Source of the DNA: an uncultured Bacillota bacterium
GTDB taxonomy: Bacteria; Bacillota; Clostridia; Peptostreptococcales; Anaerovoracaceae
Assembly (NCBI GenBank): GCA_949287115.1
Contig: CASEFF010000004.1
Coordinates: forward strand, 1 to 5,184
DNA: 5,184 bases
Direction: 5' to 3'
Positions 1 through 5,184 of the stretch are shown in pieces. The notes beneath the pieces are model-generated. The model was not told where the DNA came from and did no database searches. It saw only the letters and a list, made by a program, of their open reading frames with translations. How positions within the stretch are numbered: the first letter of the stretch is position 1; every line of letters begins with the position of its first letter. The position numbers and the translations under genes were made by a program.

Positions 1-885
1 AAGATATCCGCGGAAGGCGAGCTGCGGGAGGGGATGAGCTTTTCCTTCGACGAGGATGTGCCCATCAGTTTCTGCCATATTCCCATCGGAGACGGAGAAA
101 AATATCTGATACCGCTGTTCACGAGCGAGGAACAGATGGAAAAGGGAGAAGCAGGCTCCGCAATAAACCAGCCTTTTGCCGCATTGCTGGATGCGCTGGA
201 CAACTGGCCGGAATGCGTGGGATACGTGATAAATCCGTATTCCGACAAGCTGCTTGTGGATCACGGCATACGGGATATGATAGTCGGGTTTGAACCCAAG
301 TCGTACGTGTCCTTCGTAAAGGGCAGCGTACTGGACATGAAGGTGGATGCAGTCGTGAACTCTGCCCACAGGACGTTGCTGGGAGGCCGGCAGGTGGATG
401 AGATACTTCTTGCCGAGGCGGACGGAGGATATGTGGCGGAAGCATTCCTCTGCGGCGGAGGGCTGAACGGAGCGATACATGAGGCCGCAGGCAAAGAGCT
501 GTTTGACGAGTGTCGCAGTCTCGGAGGATGCGAGGTCGGAACGGCAAAGATCACAGGCGCTTACGGTATAAACGGCGCCGACCATATCATCCATACGGTG
601 GGACCGGTGTACGAGGGAGAAGAGAGCGGAGAAGAGACGGAGCGGCTGCTGGCGTCCTGTTACCGCAGCGTTCTCGATGTTGCGGCTGAGAACGGATGCC
701 GCAGCGTGGCGTTTCCGTGCATATCGGCGGGAGCGTGCGGATATCCCGTCTGGAAGGCGGCTGCCACGGCTATCATAACGGTGGTGGAGTGGTTTGAAGA
801 GCATCCCGATATCGTGATGAACGTATATATGTGCGCCTTCACCGAAAACGAATACAAAAGCTTCATGAACATGATAAAGAAATAG
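1..885 (+). CDS. SseB-N / macro domain fusion protein (5' end outside window)
   Basis: The gene is partial at its 5' end. The frame is open from base 1, and the first ATG (34) sits directly against a GGGAGGGG run with no spacing, so it is probably an internal Met and the start lies upstream. Numbering from that Met, residues 1-85 resemble the SseB N-terminal domain: IPLFTSEE at 26-33 and GYVINPYSDKLLV at 63-75. Residues 91-283 are a macro domain, a family that binds ADP-ribose and often hydrolyses ADP-ribosyl or O-acetyl-ADP-ribose esters. Visible motifs are VDAVVNSA (104-111), GAIHEAAG (146-153), IIHTVGPVY (185-193) and the phosphate loop ISAGACGYP (230-238). Three usual ligand or catalytic positions differ: Ser98 for the adenine-binding Asp, His112 for the second Asn of NAAN, and Asn145 for Asp of GGGVDG. 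About 22 extra residues (119-140) lie inside the catalytic loop. It may be a binder rather than an enzyme. The protein is probably cytoplasmic. The family call is firm; activity is unknown. A terminator follows, so it is separate from the downstream operon. Confidence 0.85.
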   Translation, partial: KISAEGELREGMSFSFDEDVPISFCHIPIGDGEKYLIPLFTSEEQMEKGEAGSAINQPFAALLDALDNWPECVGYVINPYSDKLLVDHGIRDMIVGFEPKSYVSFVKGSVLDMKVDAVVNSAHRTLLGGRQVDEILLAEADGGYVAEAFLCGGGLNGAIHEAAGKELFDECRSLGGCEVGTAKITGAYGINGADHIIHTVGPVYEGEESGEETERLLASCYRSVLDVAAENGCRSVAFPCISAGACGYPVWKAAATAIITVVEWFEEHPDIVMNVYMCAFTENEYKSFMNMIKK

Positions 886-892
886 AGCCGGC

Positions 893-922
893 GTATCCGC
901 AGATGGATACAGAAGGATACAG
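893..922. repeat. Short inverted and direct repeat after the macro gene
   Basis: GTATCC (893-898) and GGATAC (905-910) form a 6-bp inverted repeat with a 6-base loop. GGATACAG occurs twice, at 905-912 and 915-922, with a 2-base spacer. The repeats begin 8 bases after the macro gene stop codon. They could form a weak stem ahead of the main terminator or be chance. No protein family or element is implied. Confidence 0.35.
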
Positions 923-930
923 GTGAAATG

Positions 931-984
931 AAAAAAAACAGGCATGTCTGCCGTATGGTGCGGACATGCCTGAAATTTTTTGTT
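931..984 (+). terminator. Factor-independent terminator, possibly bidirectional
   Basis: A 10-bp perfect stem, CAGGCATGTC (939-948) with GACATGCCTG (963-972), extends inward by three more pairs including one G-U, leaving an 8-base loop (952-959). On the + strand it is followed by AAA and then six T (976-981). On the - strand the stem is followed directly by eight T, because the + strand has A931-938 before it. It therefore ends the macro gene transcript, and by sequence would stop antisense transcripts at least as well. It insulates the macro gene from the TetR operon. Confidence 0.88.
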
Positions 985-1010
985 GTAAAATGCGCGGGCG
1001 GTGATATAAT
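983..1010 (+). promoter_or_regulatory. Sigma-A type promoter of the TetR-led operon
   Basis: A perfect -10 box TATAAT lies at 1005-1010. The best -35 is TTGTAA at 983-988 (4 of 6 matches to TTGACA) with a 16-bp spacer. It starts two bases after the T tract of the upstream terminator. Transcription would begin near 1016-1018, leaving a 5' leader of roughly 85 bases before the TetR gene. The -10 is convincing; the -35 is approximate. Confidence 0.75.
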
Positions 1011-1021
1011 ATAGTTAACTT

Positions 1022-1037
1022 GTGAATATATATTCAC
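1022..1037. promoter_or_regulatory. Perfect 16-bp palindrome, candidate TetR operator
   Basis: GTGAATATATATTCAC is a perfect inverted repeat with no central gap, beginning about 11 bases after the -10 box, at or just past the expected transcription start. TetR-family dimers bind palindromes of this size, commonly overlapping the promoter of their own gene or operon. A protein bound here would block initiation or early elongation. That the downstream TetR protein binds it is inferred from position and symmetry. Confidence 0.72.
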
Positions 1038-1103
1038 GTCAGCTGTGTCAGCAAAAAAAGAAGGACGGCAGACCGGCGGCAAAATGAGAAGTGAGCGGAT
1101 ATC

Positions 1104-1748
1104 ATGTACAAAAAACTCGATGAAAACACAATAGATCTGATACTGGAAAACGGGATAAGCGAATTCGTCGAAAAGGGTTACGGCAAGGCGGCGATGAGCA
1201 ATATCGCAAAGCGTTCGGGCGTCAGCGTCGGCGTCATATATAAGTACTTCGACGATAAGAGCGCTTTTTTCATGCGCTGCGTCGATCACAGTCTCGAGCT
1301 GCTGGACAGAGTGTTGAGTGAGGCTGTCGGGGATGCGGAGGATATAAGGGACTGCGTCGGCAGACTCGTCCATGCCCTGATAAAAAACTCGCGGGAGCAT
1401 GACAGCTATAACGCCATGTATCACGAGATAACGTCGGGAGGATACGGTGAGTTCGCAGCGGAGCTGGCAGAGAGAATAGAGAGACGGTCGGCTGAGATAT
1501 ACAGGAACGTCATCCTGCAGGCGCAGGAAAAGGGGATAGTGAAGAACGACGATGATCCGGGCGTGCTGGCGTTTTTCTTCGACAACCTGCTGATGATGAT
1601 GCAGTTTTCATACAGCTGCGATTATTACAGGGAGAGGATGAAGATATTCTGCGGCGATGCGGAGCACGACGATGAGGCCATGGAGAAAATCATGATACGC
1701 TTCATCGAAGCGGCGCTGGGCGTGACTGAGGAAAAACGGATCCGATGA
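1104..1748 (+). CDS. TetR/AcrR family transcriptional regulator
   Basis: The 214-residue length is typical for TetR proteins, which act as dimeric cytoplasmic DNA-binding repressors released by a small ligand. The N-terminal helix-turn-helix is clear: ISEFVEKGYGKAAMSNIAKR (18-37), SGVSVGVIYKYFDDKSAFF (38-56), with recognition helix about VGVIYKYF (42-49). The rest (about 60-200) is a helical ligand and dimerisation domain with no recognisable ligand signature. ATG 1104 is the only sensible start: an in-frame stop lies at 1092-1094 and the next Met (31) would remove most of the DNA-binding domain. The Shine-Dalgarno is weak (GAGCGG at 1093-1098), in keeping with low regulator output. It is the first gene of the operon, 16 bp before the kinase, and probably represses itself and the whole operon through the palindrome at 1022-1037. 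The inducer is likely a substrate or intermediate of the encoded pathway (inference). Confidence 0.93.
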   Translation: MYKKLDENTIDLILENGISEFVEKGYGKAAMSNIAKRSGVSVGVIYKYFDDKSAFFMRCVDHSLELLDRVLSEAVGDAEDIRDCVGRLVHALIKNSREHDSYNAMYHEITSGGYGEFAAELAERIERRSAEIYRNVILQAQEKGIVKNDDDPGVLAFFFDNLLMMMQFSYSCDYYRERMKIFCGDAEHDDEAMEKIMIRFIEAALGVTEEKRIR

Positions 1749-1764
1749 CGAAAGGAGTGGTCAT

Positions 1765-3363
1765 ATGCTGTATGTCATAGCCTATGATATAGGTACGACG
1801 GGAGTTAAGACGTGCCTCATATCCATAGGGGATAAAGTGGAACTTGTAGCCGGAACCTATGGAGAGTATGACCTTTTCATACTGGAAAACGGCGGAGCGG
1901 AGCAGGACGCCGATCAGTGGTGGCGCGCCATGTGCGAGACGACGAGAGAGCTGATGGAGAAGACGGACGTACCGGCGGACAGGATAGACGGCATATCCTT
2001 CTGCTCGCAGATGCAGGGGTTCGTTGCGGTGGATCGTGACGGGAACGCCCTGAGGCGCCCCATGAGCTACATGGATCAGAGAGCCGTCAGGGAGATGAAG
2101 GAATGTCAGGAGCACGGCGTGACGATAGCCGGTGTGAACGTATTCAAACTGTTAAGGAGCCTTGCGGCGACCCATGCGGCATCCACCAGCGTGAAGGATC
2201 CGCTGTGGAAATACAAGTGGGTGCAGAAAAACGAGCCCGATGTTATGGCGAAGATGTACAAATGGCTCGACGTGAAGGAATACCTGATAGCCAGATGCAC
2301 CGGCGAGTTCGTCATGACCAGGGATTCCGCCTATGCGACGTTCCTTTACGATACGAGAAAGGGTCGCGAGGGATGGAGCGACAGCCTCTGCAGGATGTAC
2401 GGCGTCGACAGGGAGCATCTTCCGCGTATAATAGAGTGTACGGATGTGGCGGGAAGGCTGACGGAAAAAGCGGCGGCGGAGCTGGGACTTGCACCGGGTA
2501 CCGATGTCTACGGCGGTGGCGGCGATGCAACGCTCATAGGAGTCGGAGCGGGAAGCGCATCGGTAGGCGAGACACACATATATTCGGGAACGTCGGGATG
2601 GGTGACCACGGTTGTCGACAGGCAGTACGTGGACATCGGCTCCATGATAGCCGGCATAGTGGGAGCTCAGACGGGACGTTACAACTACTTCGCGGAAATG
2701 GAGACGGCCGGTAAGTGCTTTCAGTGGGTGAAGGAACATCTGGCTCTTGACGAGATAGGCGTGTATATGGAAAAGACCGACGTGGCGGAAAGCGCAGAGA
2801 CGGTATATGAGAGCCTTTACGACTACATGTCGGATACGGTCGCTCAGGCGCAGCCGGGCGCCGGCGGAGTGATATTCACACCGTGGCTCCACGGTAACAG
2901 GTGTCCCTTCGAGGCTCCCGATGCGGCGGGGATGTTTTTCAACATAAGGCTGGAGACGGGAAAGACGGAGATGATAAGAGCGGTGCTGGAAGGCATCTGT
3001 TATCATCTCAGATGGATGCTGGAATGTGAAGACCGTAAGGTGAAGACGCCGGAAACGGTCAGGTTCGTAGGCGGCGGAGCCCTTTCCGATGTCACGTGTC
3101 AGATGCTGGCGGACATAACGGGAAAGACGGTGGAAACGGTCGAAAACCCAAAGGATGTGGGGGCTGTAGGCGCAGCCATACTTGTCGCCATAGGAAAGGG
3201 AGCCATAAGGGATCTGGACGATGCGGACAGATTCGTTCCGGTGAAGGGAAGGTTCGTTCCCGACAACAGCAACAGAGAGATCTATGACAGGAACTACAGC
3301 GTTTTCAGGAAGCTCTACAAAGCAAACAGGAAGAACTTCAGGATACTGAACGGTATCGGATAG
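1765..3363 (+). CDS. FGGY-family carbohydrate kinase, substrate unknown
   Basis: The 532-residue ATP-dependent sugar kinase has both halves of the actin-like fold. The N-terminal phosphate loop is DIGTTGVKT (8-16). The signature-like segment WKYKWVQKNEPD lies at 148-159, and the catalytic base is Asp254 in GGGGDATLIG (250-259). The C-terminal half shows SGTSG (274-278), PDAAGMFF (385-392), RAVLEGICYHLR (405-416), the ATP-binding VGGGALSD (435-442) and VGAVGAAIL (465-473). Overall it is nearest the xylulokinase branch. However, the QMHG motif of xylulokinase reads QMQG (82-85) and the WND-R motif reads YMDQR (102-106), so D-xylulose is doubtful. It would phosphorylate a ketose, deoxysugar or polyol in the cytoplasm, giving the substrate of the adjacent aldolase (inference). 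Start ATG 1765 is supported by AAGGAG at 1752-1757 with 7-base spacing. It is slightly longer than typical 480-500 residue members. Confidence 0.92.
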   Translation: MLYVIAYDIGTTGVKTCLISIGDKVELVAGTYGEYDLFILENGGAEQDADQWWRAMCETTRELMEKTDVPADRIDGISFCSQMQGFVAVDRDGNALRRPMSYMDQRAVREMKECQEHGVTIAGVNVFKLLRSLAATHAASTSVKDPLWKYKWVQKNEPDVMAKMYKWLDVKEYLIARCTGEFVMTRDSAYATFLYDTRKGREGWSDSLCRMYGVDREHLPRIIECTDVAGRLTEKAAAELGLAPGTDVYGGGGDATLIGVGAGSASVGETHIYSGTSGWVTTVVDRQYVDIGSMIAGIVGAQTGRYNYFAEMETAGKCFQWVKEHLALDEIGVYMEKTDVAESAETVYESLYDYMSDTVAQAQPGAGGVIFTPWLHGNRCPFEAPDAAGMFFNIRLETGKTEMIRAVLEGICYHLRWMLECEDRKVKTPETVRFVGGGALSDVTCQMLADITGKTVETVENPKDVGAVGAAILVAIGKGAIRDLDDADRFVPVKGRFVPDNSNREIYDRNYSVFRKLYKANRKNFRILNGIG

Positions 3364-3392
3364 ATGCAGCGGGATATGGAGGAGATACGGAT

Positions 3393-4391
3393 ATGGATGA
3401 GAAGGAAAAGAGAAAGCTCGTGGTGGAGACGGGAAAAGAGCTGCTCAGAACGGAGCTGGTGGCGAGGACGTGGGGAAACATAAGCTGCCGTCTGGACAGT
3501 GACAGTTTTCTGATAACACCCAGCGGACTGGACTATATGCAGATGTCGGAGGACGACATAGTGCTGTTTCACATGGAGTCGGGAGAATGGGAAGGAAAGC
3601 ACAGGCCTTCCAGTGAAAAGAGAGTCCATACCGCGGCGTATAAAAGCTTTGACGAGGTGGAGTTCGTGATACATACACATCAGAAATACGCCACCGCTCT
3701 GGGACTGACGGGAACGGATTCACTTGTCATCACCGAAGATGAGCGTAAAAAACTGGGCGGCATAGGACTGGCGTCATACGGCCTTTCAGGCACGAAAAAG
3801 CTGAGCCGCGCCGTTACCGAAGTGTTCGACAAAGGTGCAAAGACCGTACTGATGGTACATCACGGCGCGCTCATATGCGGCAGGACGAAAGAAGAAGCGA
3901 TGGAAAGAGCGATGCTGCTGGAGGATATATGCAGGCGCAGCATAAAGGGCATGGATGCGGCAGACGATCACGGCATCACCGTCGTGGAAGGGGAAATCAG
4001 GGATGATCTGCGGAGGCGCTTTCCGCAGGCAGATGTGTTCAGATCGGCTGCAGTGGATATATGTGCCGCCGCAGGCCGCGATGTGTATGCACAGATCGAC
4101 GACATGGCACAGATGATAGGAAAGAGCATACCGGTCGTATCGGACGGAGCGGAAGCTGCCTCTGTGCTGGAAAGGAGGCCGGCCGTGCTGATAAAGGATA
4201 CGGGAGCTGCGGTAAGAACGGAGACGGAAGACGATACGGAAGCGATGAAGCTGCTGGTGGACAAGGCGTGCCTCAGCTTCGTCCATACACAGGCATCGGG
4301 CAGCAGAGCCGGACTGGGAGCCGTCGATGTGGCACTGATGAATTTCATATATAAACACAAGTATTCCGGAAGAAAGCAGGAGGAGTCATGA
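3393..4391 (+). CDS. Class II aldolase/adducin family protein with degenerate second half
   Basis: The 332-residue protein has residues 1-190 as a complete zinc aldolase domain of the FucA/AraD family: GNIS (28-31), phosphate-binding TPSG (42-45), PSSE with the likely catalytic Glu75, zinc ligands His94 and His96 in IHTHQ, and a third His at 157 in VHHGAL (155-160). Such enzymes cleave sugar 1-phosphates to dihydroxyacetone phosphate and an aldehyde, or epimerise pentulose phosphates. Classical FucA and AraD are only about 215-230 residues. Here residues about 212-320 are extra and resemble a worn second copy of the aldolase C-terminal part: VLIKDTGAA (265-273) aligns without gaps to VLMVHHGAL (152-160), but the metal-binding His is lost. 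The extension may serve oligomerisation or regulation. GGAGGAG at 3378-3384, 8 bases before the ATG, supports the start. It lies 29 bp after the kinase, and its stop overlaps the GtrA start (ATGA). Activity is likely; exact substrate is unknown. Confidence 0.9.
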   Translation: MDEKEKRKLVVETGKELLRTELVARTWGNISCRLDSDSFLITPSGLDYMQMSEDDIVLFHMESGEWEGKHRPSSEKRVHTAAYKSFDEVEFVIHTHQKYATALGLTGTDSLVITEDERKKLGGIGLASYGLSGTKKLSRAVTEVFDKGAKTVLMVHHGALICGRTKEEAMERAMLLEDICRRSIKGMDAADDHGITVVEGEIRDDLRRRFPQADVFRSAAVDICAAAGRDVYAQIDDMAQMIGKSIPVVSDGAEAASVLERRPAVLIKDTGAAVRTETEDDTEAMKLLVDKACLSFVHTQASGSRAGLGAVDVALMNFIYKHKYSGRKQEES

Positions 4392-4846
4392 TATCCCAAA
4401 AGAAAAGAGAAACGATAAGAGTTATAAAATTCGTTCTGTTCTCGGCGTCGGCCGGGATAATAGAACTGCTGGCCTTTACACTGCTCAACGAACTGACGAA
4501 CTGGTCCTACTGGCCGTGCTATCTGATAGCCCTCATACTGTCGGTGGTGTGGAACTTCACCCTCAACAGGAGGTTCACGTTCAAATCGGCCAACAACATA
4601 CCGGTTGCAATGGCGAAGATAATAGCGTTCTACTGCGTTTTCACGCCGGTGACGACGATTCTTGGCAACTATCTTGCCGAGGATCTGCAGTGGAATGAAT
4701 ACCTGGTGACGGGTATGAACATGGCTCTCAATATAACGACGGAATACCTGTACGACAGATTCGTCGTTTTCAGAAAGACTCTGGATACCAATGCGGCGGC
4801 GAGGAAGCAGGAAGTATCGGAACTCATGGGAAGGGAGATGGATTGA
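4388..4846 (+). CDS. GtrA family four-helix membrane protein
   Basis: The 152-residue integral membrane protein has four predicted helices at about 12-34, 41-59, 75-96 and 104-122. Family hallmarks are SVVWNFTLNRRFTF (52-65) at the end of helix 2 and YLYDRFVVF (120-128) after helix 4, two similar positively charged exits. The N-terminus is basic (KKRETIR) and the C-terminal tail (130-152) is charged and soluble. GtrA proteins are thought to flip polyprenyl-phosphate-linked sugars across the cytoplasmic membrane and usually work with a GtrB-type glycosyltransferase. None is seen in this window. Start ATG 4388 overlaps the aldolase stop by four bases, with AGGAGG at 4378-4383, so the two are translationally coupled. 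The next gene starts 1 bp after its stop. Its place in a kinase/aldolase operon is unusual: it could export a lipid-linked product or have another transport role (inference). Confidence 0.9.
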   Translation: MISQKKRETIRVIKFVLFSASAGIIELLAFTLLNELTNWSYWPCYLIALILSVVWNFTLNRRFTFKSANNIPVAMAKIIAFYCVFTPVTTILGNYLAEDLQWNEYLVTGMNMALNITTEYLYDRFVVFRKTLDTNAAARKQEVSELMGREMD

Positions 4847-4847
4847 T

Positions 4848-5184
4848 ATGAAGAACTGCGGTATAAGCAGGTGGGATGACCCGGGCGAGATAAACAGACA
4901 GCTGAAGGAGCTGACGGATCAGCCCATATGGGAAGTGGATGATGATTACTACGACAACGTTGTGATGAAGTATTTCGATGAAAAATGCGCGGGATCGAAA
5001 GCCGTATACGAGGAGGCGAGAAAGTACATCCCGGGCGGCGTGCAGCACAACCTTGCGTTCAACAAGCCGTTCCCAATGTGTATGACGAAGACCGACGGCG
5101 CGTATCTTTACGATAAGGACGGCAACAGGTACATAGATTTTCTCCAGGCGGGAGGCCCGACCATACTGGGGAGCAACTATCCGG
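4848..5184 (+). CDS. Class III PLP aminotransferase, GSA-aminotransferase-like (3' end outside window)
   Basis: Only the first 112 residues are present; the frame is open to the window end. After an N-terminal extension of about 50 residues come SKAVYEEARKYIPGGV (50-65), DGAYLYDKDGNRYIDF (83-98) and GGPTILGSNYP (102-112). This matches the start of glutamate-1-semialdehyde aminomutase (HemL) and related class III aminotransferases. In HemL the segment after IPGG is VNSPVR, whose Arg binds the substrate carboxylate. Here it reads VQHNLA, so the Arg is missing and HemL function is unlikely. The catalytic lysine lies beyond the window. Start ATG 4848 lies 1 bp after the GtrA stop, with AAGGGAG at 4831-4837 and 10-base spacing, so it belongs to the operon. 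It probably transfers an amino group to or from an aldehyde or ketone intermediate. One possibility is the aldehyde released by the aldolase, or a keto sugar (inference). Confidence 0.88.
   Translation, partial: MKNCGISRWDDPGEINRQLKELTDQPIWEVDDDYYDNVVMKYFDEKCAGSKAVYEEARKYIPGGVQHNLAFNKPFPMCMTKTDGAYLYDKDGNRYIDFLQAGGPTILGSNYP

Noticed and set aside
34..36. ATG 34 as the start of the macro gene
   Set aside because: The frame is open upstream with sensible residues (KISAEGELREG), and the purine run touches the ATG with no spacing, so it is an unlikely start.
1038..1052. GTCAGC repeated twice in the leader, possible second regulator site
   Set aside because: The 6-base repeats are short and have no symmetry with the main palindrome. 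Too weak to call.
1084..1134. Small upstream frame MRSERISCTKNSMKTQ overlapping the TetR start, possible leader peptide
   Set aside because: There is no good Shine-Dalgarno, its composition is unremarkable, and no attenuator hairpin follows. Most likely chance.
660..1424. Open frame on the - strand spanning the macro gene end, the intergenic region and the TetR start
   Set aside because: It reads through the terminator and promoter, lacks family similarity and overlaps two solid + strand genes.
2152..3006. Long open frame on the - strand (about 284 codons) opposite the kinase gene
   Set aside because: It has no recognisable domain and is odd in composition (His/Arg/Ser rich). It lies fully opposite a clearly conserved kinase, so it is a shadow of that gene's codon pattern.
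1765..3363. Naming the kinase xylB
   Set aside because: Family membership is clear, but sugar-contact motifs differ from xylulokinase and no xylose isomerase is nearby.
3393..4391. Naming the aldolase fucA, araD or rhaD
   Set aside because: The catalytic domain is shared by all class II aldolase members, and the long C-terminal extension does not match those short enzymes.
4848..5184. Naming the aminotransferase hemL
   Set aside because: The substrate-binding Arg segment is missing, the N-terminus is longer, and the context is not haem synthesis.
1..5184. CRISPR array, insertion sequence, tRNA or rRNA
   Set aside because: I saw no spaced direct repeats, transposase motifs, terminal inverted repeats or cloverleaf-type sequence on either strand.

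Overview
The window reads as bacterial chromosome from an anaerobic Firmicute, probably a Clostridia member. The evidence is strong purine-rich Shine-Dalgarno sites, a sigma-A type promoter, a factor-independent terminator, and moderate GC with heavy use of ATA (Ile), AGG/AGA (Arg) and GGA (Gly) codons. The family mix (SseB-N/macro fusion, TetR, FGGY kinase, class II aldolase, GtrA, class III aminotransferase) fits this. The taxonomic guess is low confidence. All genes are on the + strand and the codon use looks uniform, so I see no sign of a recent foreign insert.

Region 1 (1-885) holds the 3' part of a gene fusing an SseB N-terminal-type domain to a macro (ADP-ribose-binding) domain. The frame is open to the window edge and the true start probably lies upstream. 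The macro domain keeps its fold motifs but has lost or altered the usual adenine-binding Asp and both catalytic-loop residues. It also carries an insertion of about 22 residues in that loop.

Region 2 (886-1103) is a non-coding gap. It holds short repeats, a strong hairpin with A and T tracts on its two sides (a terminator, possibly bidirectional), a TTGTAA-16-TATAAT promoter, and a perfect 16-bp palindrome just after the -10 box. The palindrome is an excellent candidate operator for the TetR protein encoded immediately downstream.

Region 3 (1104-5184, running off the right edge) is a compact five-gene operon: TetR regulator, FGGY carbohydrate kinase, class II aldolase with a degenerate second half, GtrA-type four-helix membrane protein, and the start of a class III (GSA-aminotransferase-like) PLP enzyme. 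Gaps are 16 bp, 29 bp, a 4-bp overlap and 1 bp. Kinase plus aldolase suggests phosphorylation of a ketose or other polyol-like substrate followed by retro-aldol cleavage. The addition of GtrA and an aminotransferase is not part of any textbook sugar-utilisation operon I can name. The substrate is unknown, and specificity residues argue against simple xylulokinase and HemL labels. This TetR-controlled kinase/aldolase/GtrA/aminotransferase cluster is the best candidate here for an undescribed pathway.
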